A stretch of DNA of 64,000 nucleotides from Pontibacter diazotrophicus. Its GTDB lineage: Bacteria > Bacteroidota > Bacteroidia > Cytophagales > Hymenobacteraceae. The notes beneath the pieces are model-generated. The model was not told where the DNA came from, ran no database searches, and worked only from the letters and a program-made list of their open reading frames with translations. Both the position numbers and the translations under genes were made by a program. The stretch is taken from positions 186,001 to 250,000 of the forward strand of contig NZ_QRGR01000004.1 in NCBI RefSeq assembly GCF_003367245.1, written 5' to 3'. This document shows, piece by piece, positions 52,680 through 62,461 of this stretch; position 1 is the stretch's first letter, and every line of letters begins with the position of its first letter.

Positions 52680-53285
52680 ATGAGGAACGAAGCGACGCTG
52701 CAGCATATGGGCGTAGATTATGGCGCCAAACAAGCTGGTACCACGGCCGCAGCAATGCTGCTACATGGGCAACTTCAGGTATGGCAAAGCGCAAAGGGGC
52801 AGGATGCAGATAAGTGGCTAATCGATCTGTTACAGAAACTGCAGCCTAAAGTACTATATGTGGATGCCCCGCTCACATTGCCCAAGGTTTATACCCAAGC
52901 CAACCACTCTCCCACTTCTGATTATTTCTACCGCCAGGCTGACAGGGAATTGCAAGCTATGTCGCCGATGTTTATCGGAGGCCTAACCGCACGTGCCATC
53001 AAATTACGGGTTCAGTTAGCAGAAAAAGGCGTAGCCGTTTTAGAAACGTATCCCTCCGCTCTGGTAAGGCAGTTGCTGCCACAGCTCCCTAATTATAAAA
53101 AAGGCCTTGCAGCACTCCCCGAATTCGCAGAGGTACTACAAGGTCTGTTACAGTATAAACTATTGGAAATCCCACAAAACTGGCATCAATTTGACGCGTT
53201 GCTAGCCTGGTTCAGCGGCTACCGTCATCAGGTGGGGCAATCGCTGCTGTACGGTGATGCCCGCGAGGGTCGGGTTATCATTTAA
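52680..53285 (+). CDS. DUF429 domain protein (RNase H-like fold)
   Basis: The 201-residue protein shows the DUF429 pattern: GVDYGAKQAGTTAAAML with an early Asp, VLYVDAPLTLP, SDYFYRQADRELQAM and VLETYPSALVRQLLP. The family is predicted to have a nuclease-like RNase H fold, but no activity is shown. A shorter start at Met10 is possible. Its end overlaps the convergent lipoprotein gene by four bases. Confidence 0.85.
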   Translation: MRNEATLQHMGVDYGAKQAGTTAAAMLLHGQLQVWQSAKGQDADKWLIDLLQKLQPKVLYVDAPLTLPKVYTQANHSPTSDYFYRQADRELQAMSPMFIGGLTARAIKLRVQLAEKGVAVLETYPSALVRQLLPQLPNYKKGLAALPEFAEVLQGLLQYKLLEIPQNWHQFDALLAWFSGYRHQVGQSLLYGDAREGRVII

Positions 53286-53890
53286 TCTCCGGTTACGTCT
53301 GCAGCTGTTTCCAAGGCATGGAACTCCATCTGTAACGCTTTGATTTTCACTTCTGTCTCTGTATCTATATTAGCATCAATTTCACTCTTCCGCTCGTTCA
53401 ACTCTTCCATTACCAGTTTGGCCATTTCCCAGTCAGCATCTGTCCAGTTTTCTCTTTGCTCCCGAACATTCTCCATAAATGTGATATATACATCCCGAAT
53501 ATTAGTTGCGTCAATAGTGCTCATATCGGCCCAACTACCCAACAGGTTTCGTTCCCACTCCGCCTTACGGGCTTCGCTCCGAACACCCACATATGACTCT
53601 TCAGCTTCGCTGAACTCCTGCTTCAGTTGCTGATACTCTGCCCGCAGCTCTTCAGTAAATTCATCTTCTTTCTGGTCAAGCTCCTGCGTACGCATCCTGA
53701 AATCCTGCTTTGTCCGTTCCCAGTCCTCCTCTGTTCTACTAGCTAGTTGAGAAGTTTCCTGGCTTAGCCATGTTCTGAACTCGCCTAATTCATCTTCTAT
53801 TTCCTGCTCTCTTGTAATGGTACAACTGCTGATTGCGACTACACTTATAAACAACATCAGAATAGAATATATTGTAATTTCTCTTTTCAT
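53282..53890 (-). CDS. Hypothetical coiled-coil lipoprotein
   Basis: The 202-residue protein has a lipoprotein signal ending AISSC (Cys23). The rest is acidic and helical, with repeated W-x-x-x-K/E patterns (DWERTKQDFRMRTQELDQKE, NWTDADWEMAKLVMEELNE), and is likely coiled coil. It resembles Bacteroidota lipoproteins of unknown function with tandem helical segments. Its gene is convergent with and overlaps the DUF429 gene by four bases. No function can be named. Confidence 0.78.
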   Translation of the reverse strand: MKREITIYSILMLFISVVAISSCTITREQEIEDELGEFRTWLSQETSQLASRTEEDWERTKQDFRMRTQELDQKEDEFTEELRAEYQQLKQEFSEAEESYVGVRSEARKAEWERNLLGSWADMSTIDATNIRDVYITFMENVREQRENWTDADWEMAKLVMEELNERKSEIDANIDTETEVKIKALQMEFHALETAADVTGD

Positions 53891-54183
53891 AATTTAATGG
53901 TTGAGATATAGATTTAAAGCTACCATAAATACGAAAGGTTAAAAGATAAGATGTTTTATGACCACCACACGCAGTAAGGGTCTTACAGGGAATTTTAAGA
54001 CAATAATAGTTTGATTGTCGTACATTCTCAAACTATTAATACCACGACTCGTAATAATACTATGCATGAACAATACAGTTCATCATCCTCTTAATTCAGA
54101 GAGCAAGAATGTAATAGCTTACAAGGCGAGTATGCGATAAAAAGCACAAGTGTCGGGTAAGCTATTTTTGCGCGAAGTCAAAA

Positions 54184-54657
54184 TCATTTTGCCCGTTCAA
54201 AAACAAGCAGTTGCTCTCCTGCGCCAATTTGATTGAGGATTAACTGCTGGGGCGTCAGCTTTTCGATTTGCCAGCGGTACAGCATCGCACTCAAAATAGA
54301 CCGCCCGTCTACGTTTGTTATCTGTACGCTAATAGAGACTCTGTCCTTATTTATCTCCCAGTTACCCCATTCCACTGTTTCTATACTATCCAAATAGTTA
54401 ACTGTGTCATGTTGCCGGATGAGCTTATAAGTTAAATCCGGATAAAGCTCCAGCCGGATCGGTTCAAATGGTTTCATTGGCTGAAACTTACCCTCCTCTT
54501 TATGAAGGCGCTCACGCAGCACCCATTCATTTGCCAGTAACGACATAGAATCCTGCGCCACTGTTTCATGCGATGGCAATATAGCAGGTGCCACCTCCTG
54601 TGCAGGTGCTGCGTATAGGAGGCAAACAAGATGTAAGAAAATTGTTATATTGACCAT
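54184..54657 (-). CDS. Hypothetical exported protein, lipocalin-like
   Basis: The 157-residue product starts with a short hydrophobic export signal (ITIFLHLVCLLYAAPAQ). The rest has the strand pattern and ending of small lipocalin-like domains: LANEWVLRERLHKEEGKF, WGNWEINKDRVSISV and LTPQQLILNQIG. No ligand or role can be given. It is divergent from guaD with a 130-base gap. Confidence 0.7.
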   Translation of the reverse strand: MVNITIFLHLVCLLYAAPAQEVAPAILPSHETVAQDSMSLLANEWVLRERLHKEEGKFQPMKPFEPIRLELYPDLTYKLIRQHDTVNYLDSIETVEWGNWEINKDRVSISVQITNVDGRSILSAMLYRWQIEKLTPQQLILNQIGAGEQLLVFERAK

Positions 54658-54787
54658 GGCATGTAAATGATACTCCTATATACGAAAACATAGGTTTAGA
54701 GTAAAGGAAACATGCTTCAGAAATGATATTTCTCACCGGTTGCCGTACCTGATAAGACCTGTTAAAACAAACAGCACCTGAAATCAC

Positions 54788-55261
54788 ATGAATCAAAAGC
54801 AAGAGTTTATGAGAGAGGCCATACACCTTTCCGTAGAGAAAATGAAACAAGGATATGGCGGACCATTCGGAGCCGTGGTTGTGCGCAATGGAGAAATTAT
54901 CTCCCGTGGCTTCAATAACGTGCTTTCCTCTAATGACCCTACCGCCCATGCCGAAGTAGACGCTATCCGCAAAGCATCTCAGGTGCTTCACTCCTTCGAC
55001 CTCTCTGATTGCGACCTGTACACCAGCTGCGAACCTTGCCCTATGTGCCTCGGCGCCATCTACTGGGCCCGGTTCAGAAATGTTTACTACGGCAACACCC
55101 GACAGGATGCAGCCAGCATCGGTTTCGACGATGCCTTAATTTATGAGGAAATTGAAAAGCCAATTGAGCAAAGGAAAATACCTATGCAGCAATTATTGCC
55201 AGAAGAAGCCATGAAAGGTTTTGAGGCCTGGGAGCAAAAAGAGAACAAAAAAGGCTACTGA
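54788..55261 (+). CDS. guaD: Guanine deaminase (cytidine-deaminase fold)
   Basis: The 157-residue enzyme has the zinc-binding H54-A55-E56 in TAHAEVDAIRKA and P83-C84-P85-M86-C87 in CEPCPMCLGAIYWA. The segments GGPFGAVVVRNGEIISRGFN and AASIGFDDALIYEEIEKP are close to those of Bacillus GuaD. It converts guanine to xanthine and ammonia in purine salvage. A tRNA-adenosine deaminase is less likely, given the C-terminal part. It is a single gene. Confidence 0.9.
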   Translation: MNQKQEFMREAIHLSVEKMKQGYGGPFGAVVVRNGEIISRGFNNVLSSNDPTAHAEVDAIRKASQVLHSFDLSDCDLYTSCEPCPMCLGAIYWARFRNVYYGNTRQDAASIGFDDALIYEEIEKPIEQRKIPMQQLLPEEAMKGFEAWEQKENKKGY

Positions 55262-55385
55262 AGAGGTAGCGCGATAAATACAGCGGCAACAGATTTTCGA
55301 GGGCAAAACATTGTGATGCCTGTTAGGCAATCATATAGAAGAAAGGAGAAGTTAAAACAGCCATGAAACATCAAAAATCAGGTAA

Positions 55386-55421
55386 AGCAAAAGGGGCTGC
55401 ACTCTTTTCAAGTACAGCCCC
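55386..55421 (-). terminator. Rho-independent terminator after ffh
   Basis: Read on the minus strand, GGGGCTGTACTT pairs with GAGTGCAGCCCC (12 pairs, two of them G-U) around a loop of five bases, followed by TTTTGC. It lies about 30 bases past the ffh stop. Confidence 0.75.
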
Positions 55422-55451
55422 CTGCTATGGTATTACTTTCCTGAACAGGAA

Positions 55452-56786
55452 TTATTTCTTCATCATATTGGCTAAATTGCCTAAACCACCACGTTTACCG
55501 GACATCTTGTTCATAGAACGCATCATTTTGCGCATATCATTGAACTGCTTCATCAGGTTGTTTACCTGCTGCACATCGGTACCACTCCCTTTGGCGATAC
55601 GCTGACGGCGGCTACCGCTGATCATATCCGGGTTTTCACGCTCGGCAGGAGTCATGGATTTAATAATGGCCTCAATAGGTTTGAAAGCACCTTCATCAAT
55701 CTCCACATCCTTCAACGCCTTGCCCACACCCGGTATCATACCTACCAGGTCCTTGATATCACCCATCTTCTTAATCTGCTCTAACTGCGTCAGGAAGTCG
55801 TCGAAGTTGAATTGGTTTTTGCGAATCTTCTTGTTGATGCGCTTCGCTTCGTCCTCATCGAAAGCCTGCTGTGCACGCTCCACAAGGGAAATCACGTCAC
55901 CCATACCTAAGATACGCTGCGCCATACGATCCGGGTAGAACAGATCCAGCGCTTCCATTTTCTCACCTGTAGAGATAAATTTAATCGGCTTCTCTACTAC
56001 GGCACGTATAGAAAGGGCAGCACCACCACGGGAGTCACCATCCAGCTTGGTCAGCACCACGCCATCAAAGTTGATCCGCTCGTTGAAAGTTTTGGCTGTA
56101 TTCACCGCATCCTGACCTGTCATAGAGTCTACTACAAACAGCGTCTCCGTTGGCTTAACAGCGTTCTTGATCTCTGCTATCTCTTTCATCATCGCCTCAT
56201 CCACGGCCAAACGACCGGCGGTATCAATGATGACTACTTTCTTATTTGTCTTTTTAGCATGCTCTATGGCATTGAGGGCAATCTGAACCGGGTTCTTGTT
56301 CTCCAGCTCTGTATACGCCTCTACGCCTACCTGCCCTGCCAGCACCTGCAACTGATTAATCGCAGCCGGACGGTACACGTCGCAGGCAGCCACCAGCACA
56401 CTGCGGCCCTGCTTTTTGATGTAGCTGGCCAGTTTACCAGTAAATGTAGTTTTACCGGAACCCTGCAAACCAGCAATCAGGATGATGGCCGGATCACCTT
56501 TCAGGTTGATGTCCTGCTTTTCACCGCCCATTAACGCTGTCAGCTCTTCGTGCACAATTTTCACCATTAGCTGCCCCGGCGATACGGCGATCAGCACATC
56601 GCGGCCCATTGCCTCATCTTTGATCTTATCGGTTACAGTTTTGGCAACTTTATAGTTAACGTCAGCATCCACGAGTGCACGGCGCACCTCCTTAATGGTT
56701 TGCGCCACGTTAATTTCGGTAATGCTTCCCTGGCCTTTTAGCGTTTTAAAAGCCTGGTCTAATTTGTTACTTAAATTATCAAACAT
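55452..56786 (-). CDS. ffh: Signal recognition particle protein Ffh
   Basis: The 444-residue GTPase binds the signal peptides of nascent membrane and secreted proteins with SRP RNA. The N domain is followed by G1 GLQGSGKTTFTGKLA (106-120), the DTAGR G3 motif, TKLDGDSRGG as G4 and the closing GMGDV. The M domain from about residue 300 is Met-rich and ends MRSMNKMSGKRGGLGNLANM. Length and order are ordinary. Upstream on this strand a TAnnTTTG-type box lies at 56808-56815. Confidence 0.97.
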   Translation of the reverse strand: MFDNLSNKLDQAFKTLKGQGSITEINVAQTIKEVRRALVDADVNYKVAKTVTDKIKDEAMGRDVLIAVSPGQLMVKIVHEELTALMGGEKQDINLKGDPAIILIAGLQGSGKTTFTGKLASYIKKQGRSVLVAACDVYRPAAINQLQVLAGQVGVEAYTELENKNPVQIALNAIEHAKKTNKKVVIIDTAGRLAVDEAMMKEIAEIKNAVKPTETLFVVDSMTGQDAVNTAKTFNERINFDGVVLTKLDGDSRGGAALSIRAVVEKPIKFISTGEKMEALDLFYPDRMAQRILGMGDVISLVERAQQAFDEDEAKRINKKIRKNQFNFDDFLTQLEQIKKMGDIKDLVGMIPGVGKALKDVEIDEGAFKPIEAIIKSMTPAERENPDMISGSRRQRIAKGSGTDVQQVNNLMKQFNDMRKMMRSMNKMSGKRGGLGNLANMMKK

Positions 56787-57089
56787 CTCTATATCTGGGT
56801 TTACTTACAAAAATAAGCAATATCTCTTTTAATTACGAATTACAAGTTACGAATAACAAAGCCATCCGAAAGAATTCTGAAATTAGATTAGTTATTCAAA
56901 GAATATCTTTCTGATGCTTCAATCAGGTTTTAAACTAACAGTCACTTTTTTCAACAATTAAGATTGGCCTGATTCCGTTCCTCTCCCACTCAGAAAACTG
57001 CAGTTACACGCAGATATAGAAACAGCAAGTGCGCAGGTCCGTAATATTATTTTTATATTTGAGACGACAGCATAGCAGAGGAAAGCACT
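56787..57089. other. Divergent intergenic region between ffh and a GT4 gene
   Basis: About 303 bases without a gene. It holds TATTTTTG on the minus strand at 56808-56815 (for ffh) and TATATTTG on the plus strand at 57054-57061 (for the GT4 gene, 29 bases before its start). No terminator or repeat is seen. Confidence 0.5.
57054..57061 (+). promoter_or_regulatory. Probable -7 box for the GT4 gene at 57090
   Basis: TATATTTG matches TAnnTTTG exactly, with a 28-base leader to the TTG start. A clear -33 element is not seen. Confidence 0.35.
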
Positions 57090-58412
57090 TTGAAAAACAA
57101 CGACACTATTGACATTTTATATATTTCATATTACTGGCCACCCTCTGGTGGACCTGGCGTACAGCGTGGCTTAAAGTTCTGCAAATATTTTCCGCAGTTT
57201 AATGTGCAGCCAACAGTGCTTACAGTAGACGAAAAACAAGCCTCTTATCCTCTTCTTGATCTAACTTTCGAGAAAGAAGTGCCGCAGGGGCTGGAGGTGC
57301 ACCGCACGGCAACCACAGAGCCTTTCGAGTATTACAAAAAAATATCCGGCAAGAAAGAGATACCGTTCAGCGGTTTTGCCAACCAAAAGGGCAAAGAAAC
57401 ACTTGTAGACAAGATTTTCAAATTTGTACGTGGAAATCTGTTTATACCGGATGCACGTGTTGGCTGGAACAAACACGCCCTGAAAAAGGCGGATGAGCTA
57501 CTGCAGGACGGAAAGCACAAAGCCATACTAACCACCAGTCCCCCACACTCTACCCAGCTTATAGGCTTGAAGCTGAAGAAGAAGCACAGCCTCCCCTGGA
57601 TAGCTGACTTGCGCGATCCTTGGACAAACATACATTACTACGACCAGCTGCAGCATACTGCAATTGCCAAGCGCTTAGACGAAAAGTATGAACAGCAGGT
57701 GCTGGAGGAGGCCGATGCCATTATTGTAACCAGTGAGGATACTAAACGTCTTTTCCTCAACAAGCCGGTCAGCATCAATGCGGACAAAATTCATGTTATT
57801 CCGAATGGGTATGACGAAGAAGACTTCAAAGTTCCTTCAAACCCACCCAAGGATGAACTCTTAATAACCTACGCCGGCACTATCACAGAAAGCTATAACA
57901 TTGATGTGTTCCTGAAGGTGTTGGCCCATATGATGTCGGTACACAGCGAGATCAACTACAAGCTACGCTTTGTAGGCCAGGTATCGGATGGGGTAAAGAA
58001 GCGCATCGAAAAGGCTGGCGTATTGGGCATAACAGAGTTTATACCTTACGTGCCGCACGAGCAGGCCGTGAAATACATGATGGAGACAACCATGTTGCTG
58101 CTCGCTATTGCCGATGTGGACACGGTTTATTCGAATGTGCCAGGTAAGCTGTTTGAGTATTTGGCCGCGAACAAGCCTATTGTCTGCCTGGGACCCGTCC
58201 ACTCCGACACTGATCGCATCATAGACGAGTGCGGAGCGGGTCGCCTGTTCCACTATACAGCCTACGATCTAATGGTGGATCACATGACGCAGGTGAGCAA
58301 AGCCTGGAAGGTTAATCCGAATCAGGACCTACCCTCCATCAACCACGCCCGCTACTCGAGGAGAGCATTAACGGAGGAGTTGGCAGAGGTGGTAAAGAGG
58401 TTGATTCAGTAG
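57090..58412 (+). CDS. Glycosyltransferase family 4
   Basis: The 440-residue enzyme opens ILYISYYWPPSGGPGVQRGL, has TSPPHSTQLIGLKLKK and LPWIADLRDPWTNIHYYDQL, and the C-terminal domain with ITYAGTITESYNIDVFLKVL and YSNVPGKLFEYLAANKPIVC. This is the GT4 subgroup with WPP-SGGPGVQR, often in exopolysaccharide loci. The start is TTG at 57090 (MKNNDTIDIL); no ATG is near. It lies about 1 kb before the pse operon, and could act on the same surface glycan, which is inference. Confidence 0.88.
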   Translation: MKNNDTIDILYISYYWPPSGGPGVQRGLKFCKYFPQFNVQPTVLTVDEKQASYPLLDLTFEKEVPQGLEVHRTATTEPFEYYKKISGKKEIPFSGFANQKGKETLVDKIFKFVRGNLFIPDARVGWNKHALKKADELLQDGKHKAILTTSPPHSTQLIGLKLKKKHSLPWIADLRDPWTNIHYYDQLQHTAIAKRLDEKYEQQVLEEADAIIVTSEDTKRLFLNKPVSINADKIHVIPNGYDEEDFKVPSNPPKDELLITYAGTITESYNIDVFLKVLAHMMSVHSEINYKLRFVGQVSDGVKKRIEKAGVLGITEFIPYVPHEQAVKYMMETTMLLLAIADVDTVYSNVPGKLFEYLAANKPIVCLGPVHSDTDRIIDECGAGRLFHYTAYDLMVDHMTQVSKAWKVNPNQDLPSINHARYSRRALTEELAEVVKRLIQ

Positions 58413-58442
58413 CTATCTAATAACTACTGTATCAACCTCTTC

Positions 58443-59177
58443 TCACGCACCTGAATTTGACTTCCTTTTCCAGGTTGGAAGGGTATATCCGAGGTTGACG
58501 GCTAAAAACCTGTTTTTACCGTCAGCGCCGTACACGTGCGTTCCCCGCGCCCATGAGTTGTATTGAATTTCATGCACCTTAGACATACCTAACCCATAAC
58601 TTGATTGAATTAATAATTCACTTTTGCCGATGTTGAAGTTCACCCCAGCTCCTAATATTATCCCCCAGTCTAGCATGTCATAATCATTATGTTCATTAGC
58701 ACTAAATTTTATCTCGCCAGAGTAGCTGCCAGAAGGGTAGAATAAATTTTTATGTGAATAAATAAATTTACCGTTTATGAAAATACCTCCATAAGCCCCT
58801 GCTGTTAAAAAGAACGGATGAGTCGGTAAATTGGTAACATAATATTTAACTGTCACTGGGGAAATTAGATAGTTTAATTTATAACCATTTTCATTTATTG
58901 ACCAATTTTCATTTTTTATCCTGTCGATATAACCCAGTTGTGTATATAGTATGTCAGCTGACAAGGCTACTCTCTGTGATAATGATTTTTCTATTCCGAA
59001 ACCAACCTGCATACCCACCCGGTTATTTATTTCACTGTCTTCTCTGCTTACACCTTCTCCAAAAAACAGGTTTTGCGTTGACACCACCATGCCCACTTTT
59101 GGATAGATCTTTACCTGGCTAAAAACTGAAGTACAGCAAAAAATTAGAGCAGCCATCAGTAAGTTTCTTTTCATCAT
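58443..59177 (-). CDS. PorT-like outer membrane beta-barrel protein
   Basis: The 244-residue protein has an N-terminal signal peptide (MMKRNLLMAALIFCCTSVFS) and alternating hydrophobic strands ending in an aromatic-rich C-terminal strand: KVGMVVSTQNLFFGEG, VALSADILYTQLGYIDRI, SPVTVKYYVTNLPTHPFFLT and NRFLAVNLGYTLPTW. The pattern is that of 8-stranded barrels of the PorT/OMP_b-brl family. It may be a structural or secretion-related outer membrane protein; its role is unknown. It is convergent with the GT4 gene. Confidence 0.82.
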   Translation of the reverse strand: MMKRNLLMAALIFCCTSVFSQVKIYPKVGMVVSTQNLFFGEGVSREDSEINNRVGMQVGFGIEKSLSQRVALSADILYTQLGYIDRIKNENWSINENGYKLNYLISPVTVKYYVTNLPTHPFFLTAGAYGGIFINGKFIYSHKNLFYPSGSYSGEIKFSANEHNDYDMLDWGIILGAGVNFNIGKSELLIQSSYGLGMSKVHEIQYNSWARGTHVYGADGKNRFLAVNLGYTLPTWKRKSNSGA

Positions 59178-59492
59178 CTTTGTTCTTAAGTTTGTTTTAT
59201 AGGGCTATCATTATATAGCACTAAGTTAATAACAGTTTTTAATTATTATCTAAAAACCACAAATTTTGATCTATCAGGAGTGCACACCTTGCGCTACACC
59301 ACTTTCTATTAGGAAGAAACAGGTGTTTATTGAGGCAGTGTTTGATTTCATTTAACAGACTTTTACAGCAGGAAGTGAAACAATCTGGCTATTTGCCTGG
59401 AAACATGTAAAAAGGATGTGCTGAAAAACGAGTATCTTGCACCCTGACAGGTGATAGCTATATGCACCTCGTATAAAGCATAAATTTTAGAG
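59178..59492. other. Divergent intergenic region upstream of pseB
   Basis: About 315 bases lie between the barrel protein and pseB, both transcribed outward. It should hold promoters for both. I found no exact TAnnTTTG box, hairpin or repeat in it. Confidence 0.5.
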
Positions 59493-60512
59493 ATGGCATT
59501 AGACCTCAACAATAAGTCTATATTAATAACAGGTGGCACAGGTTCCTTTGGGAAAAAGTTTGTGGAGATGGTTTATGCCCGTTTCCCGAACATCAAGCGC
59601 CTTGTTATTTACTCCCGCGATGAACTGAAGCAGTTCGAGATGTCGCAGGTTTTTCCGCATAGCAAGTACAACTCCATTCGTTATTTTATCGGTGACGTGC
59701 GCGACGGACAACGCTTTAAGCGGGCCTGCGAGGGTATTGATATTATTGTTCATGCCGCCGCCATGAAACAGGTGCCTGCGGCTGAGTACAACCCCATGGA
59801 GTGTATTAAAACAAATATTCTGGGCGCAGAAAATATCATCAATGCCGCACTGGACTGTGGTGTAAAGGATGTGGTAGCGCTCTCCACCGATAAAGCGGCC
59901 GCTCCGATTAACCTCTATGGCGCCACCAAACTTTGCTCTGACAAACTATTTGTGGCAGCCAATAACATGAAAGGCAAGCGCGATATTCGCTTTTCTGTTG
60001 TACGCTATGGCAACGTGATCGGCTCACGGGGGTCGGTGGTGCCTTTTTTCCTGAAAAGACGGGAAGAGGGCGTGCTGCCTATCACACATCCAGAAATGAC
60101 ACGCTTTAATATTTCACTTGAAGAAGGTGTAGAACTTGTATTTCATGCACTGGAGCATCATTGGGGTGGTGAAATATACGTACCCAAAATTCCTTCTTAC
60201 GTTATCACGGACATGGCAGAGGCTATTGGTCCGAACTGTAAGCAGGAAATTGTTGGCATCCGACCAGGAGAGAAACTGCATGAGGAGATGATAACCGAAA
60301 CCGATTCTCTTAGCACCGTAGAACTAGACAAATATTATGTTATACTTCCTTCCACCCCAACCTGGGCACCCGAGGATTTCCTGAAGGCGCACAACGGGAA
60401 GATGGTAGAAATGGGTTTTAAGTATAACTCAGGCACCAACGCAGAGTGGCTAAGCGTAGAGCAGCTGCGCGAGGAAATACGGCAACACGTAGATCCTAAC
60501 TTCAGTGTGTAA
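59493..60512 (+). CDS. pseB: UDP-N-acetylglucosamine 4,6-dehydratase (inverting), PseB
   Basis: The 339-residue enzyme is an SDR with NAD-binding GGTGSFGKKF (residues 14-23), the catalytic region TDKAAAPINLYGATK, and RYGNVIGSRGSVVPFFLKR. IRPGEKLHEEMIT is a further PseB/FlaA1 mark. It starts pseudaminic acid synthesis by dehydrating and inverting C5 of UDP-GlcNAc. It heads an operon whose next genes carry out the following steps in order. Confidence 0.95.
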   Translation: MALDLNNKSILITGGTGSFGKKFVEMVYARFPNIKRLVIYSRDELKQFEMSQVFPHSKYNSIRYFIGDVRDGQRFKRACEGIDIIVHAAAMKQVPAAEYNPMECIKTNILGAENIINAALDCGVKDVVALSTDKAAAPINLYGATKLCSDKLFVAANNMKGKRDIRFSVVRYGNVIGSRGSVVPFFLKRREEGVLPITHPEMTRFNISLEEGVELVFHALEHHWGGEIYVPKIPSYVITDMAEAIGPNCKQEIVGIRPGEKLHEEMITETDSLSTVELDKYYVILPSTPTWAPEDFLKAHNGKMVEMGFKYNSGTNAEWLSVEQLREEIRQHVDPNFSV

Positions 60513-60554
60513 AAAAACATAAGGCATTAGTGGCAGGATAAAAGACGATCAATT

Positions 60555-61760
60555 GTGACTCAGAACTTAGAAAACAAACCCCAAAAGGCAATTCCTTACG
60601 GCAGGCAGCATATCACAGCTGCTGATATTGAAGCCGTAGTGGAAACGCTGCAGTCAGAGTTTCTGACCCAGGGGCCGAAGGTAGCTGCTTTTGAGCATGC
60701 CTTTGCAGAGTATGTTGGTGCTACTTACGCTGTAGCGGTTTCGAATGGAACGGCTGCGCTGCATTTGTGCTCCCTGGCATTGGGTATAAACGAGGAGTCA
60801 CGCGTTATCACCACACCCATTACCTTTGTAGCTTCTGCAAACTGCGTGCGTTACTGCGGTGGTACGGTAGAGTTCGCTGACATCGATCCTGCCACAGCGC
60901 TGATGGACATAGCTAAAGTACGGCAGCTGCTGGAGAGCAAGCCCAAAGGCTATTACAGCGGCATCATTCCAGTAGACTTCGCTGGCAACCCGGTGAATAT
61001 GGAGGAATTAAAGGCCCTGGCTGATACCCATGGCCTCTGGATCATAGAAGATGCCTGCCACGCCCCCGGCGGCTATTTTTACGACAGTCATAGACAAAAG
61101 CAAACTTGTGGCAATGGCCAGTATGCTGACTTAGCCATTTTCTCCTTCCACCCGGTAAAGCACATCGCAACCGGCGAGGGCGGCATGATCACCACAAACG
61201 ATGAGCAGCTGTATAAGAAGCTGTTACAACTCCGCACCCACGGCATCACCCGTGACCCGGACCAGATGGAAGAGAACCACGGCGGCTGGTATATGGAGAT
61301 GCAGGAACTGGGCTACAACTACCGCATACCAGATATGCTCTGTGCACTCGGCATTTCGCAGTTGCAACGTGCAGACACAGGCCTAGCCAGAAGAAAAGGC
61401 ATTGCCAGAATATACGATGCAGCTTTCAAGGAGATAAAAGGAATAGAAGTATTGAAAACCAGTACTACAGCTTTAGGCACAGAGGGTGATACTGGCCATG
61501 CCTATCACCTGTACGTGATTCGGGTACAGGATCGCAAAGGACTGTACGACTTCCTGCGACAGCATCAAATCTTTGCCCAGGTGCATTACATTCCGGTGCA
61601 CACGATGCCCTACTACCGCAGCCTGGGCCACAGCAAAGGTGACTATCCGGAGGCAGAACAGTACTATTCAGAATGCCTCAGCCTGCCAATGTATCCCTCG
61701 CTGACCCAGGAGGAACAAGCTTTTGTTATTGATAAGGTGAAGGAGTTTGTAGGGAAGTGA
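60555..61760 (+). CDS. pseC: UDP-4-amino-4,6-dideoxy-N-acetyl-beta-L-altrosamine transaminase, PseC
   Basis: The 401-residue PLP enzyme starts at GTG (60555; MTQNLENKPQ). The DegT/DnrJ/EryC1 fold is shown by AVSNGTAALHLCSLALGI, IIEDACHAPGGYF and SFHPVKHIATGEGG, where Lys202 holds PLP. It aminates the C4 ketone made by PseB. The stop codon overlaps the start of pseF by four bases (GTGA). The gene order B-C-F-GH is usual. Confidence 0.94.
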   Translation: MTQNLENKPQKAIPYGRQHITAADIEAVVETLQSEFLTQGPKVAAFEHAFAEYVGATYAVAVSNGTAALHLCSLALGINEESRVITTPITFVASANCVRYCGGTVEFADIDPATALMDIAKVRQLLESKPKGYYSGIIPVDFAGNPVNMEELKALADTHGLWIIEDACHAPGGYFYDSHRQKQTCGNGQYADLAIFSFHPVKHIATGEGGMITTNDEQLYKKLLQLRTHGITRDPDQMEENHGGWYMEMQELGYNYRIPDMLCALGISQLQRADTGLARRKGIARIYDAAFKEIKGIEVLKTSTTALGTEGDTGHAYHLYVIRVQDRKGLYDFLRQHQIFAQVHYIPVHTMPYYRSLGHSKGDYPEAEQYYSECLSLPMYPSLTQEEQAFVIDKVKEFVGK

Positions 61761-62461
61761 AGAACATCGCAATCATACCGGCCCGTGGCGGCAGCAAGCG
61801 TATCCCACGTAAGAATATAAAAGATTTTTTAGGCAAACCTATTATAGCTTACTCCATCGAGGCGGCGCTACATTCCGGTTTGTTTGAGGAAGTAATGGTT
61901 TCCACAGACGATGAAGAAATAGCTGCAGTCGCAAAAAAGTATGGAGCAAGTGTACCCTTTTTGAGAAGCAGCGCTACTTCAGATGATTTCGCTACTACCG
62001 CAGCAGTACTGACTGAAGTTCTGAAAGATTACGCAGCTGCAGGAGGAAACTTTGTTTATGGCTGCTGCCTATACCCTACGGCACCGCTTGTAAAAATTCC
62101 TTCTATCAAAGAAGCATTTGAACTAATGACTTCTCAGCAATATAACACAGTTTTACCTGTCCTCCGCTACAGCTACCCCATCTGGCGAAGCCTGAAGATG
62201 GAGGGAGACAAGGTGTTGATGAACTGGCCAGAGCACCGTCTTAGCCGCTCACAGGATCTTCCTGCTTCTTTCCATGATGCCGGACAATTCTACTGGTTCA
62301 ACGTAAAGGCTTTTATGGAGAAGCAGGAGCTTTTTACAAATAACACAGGCGCTATTGAACTTAGTGAACTGGAGGTGCAGGATATTGACAACTTAAGCGA
62401 TTGGAAATTGGCTGAGTTGAAATATAATCTAATAGCAACAGAAGGTATCAAAGATGAATAA
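61757..62461 (+). CDS. pseF: CMP-pseudaminic acid cytidylyltransferase, PseF
   Basis: The 234-residue protein starts at GTG, four bases inside pseC. IIPARGGSKRIPRKNIKDF (residues 5-23) is the CTP-binding motif of the CMP-nonulosonate synthetases, and CLYPTAPLVKIPSIKEAFEL the later block. It activates pseudaminate with CTP. Its product would be used by a sialyltransferase-type enzyme, not identified in this window. It overlaps the next gene by eight bases. Confidence 0.93.
   Translation: MKNIAIIPARGGSKRIPRKNIKDFLGKPIIAYSIEAALHSGLFEEVMVSTDDEEIAAVAKKYGASVPFLRSSATSDDFATTAAVLTEVLKDYAAAGGNFVYGCCLYPTAPLVKIPSIKEAFELMTSQQYNTVLPVLRYSYPIWRSLKMEGDKVLMNWPEHRLSRSQDLPASFHDAGQFYWFNVKAFMEKQELFTNNTGAIELSELEVQDIDNLSDWKLAELKYNLIATEGIKDE

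Noticed and set aside
55363..55605. Possible small gene on + after guaD
   Set aside because: It mostly runs antisense to ffh and contains the ffh terminator; the translation has no family features.
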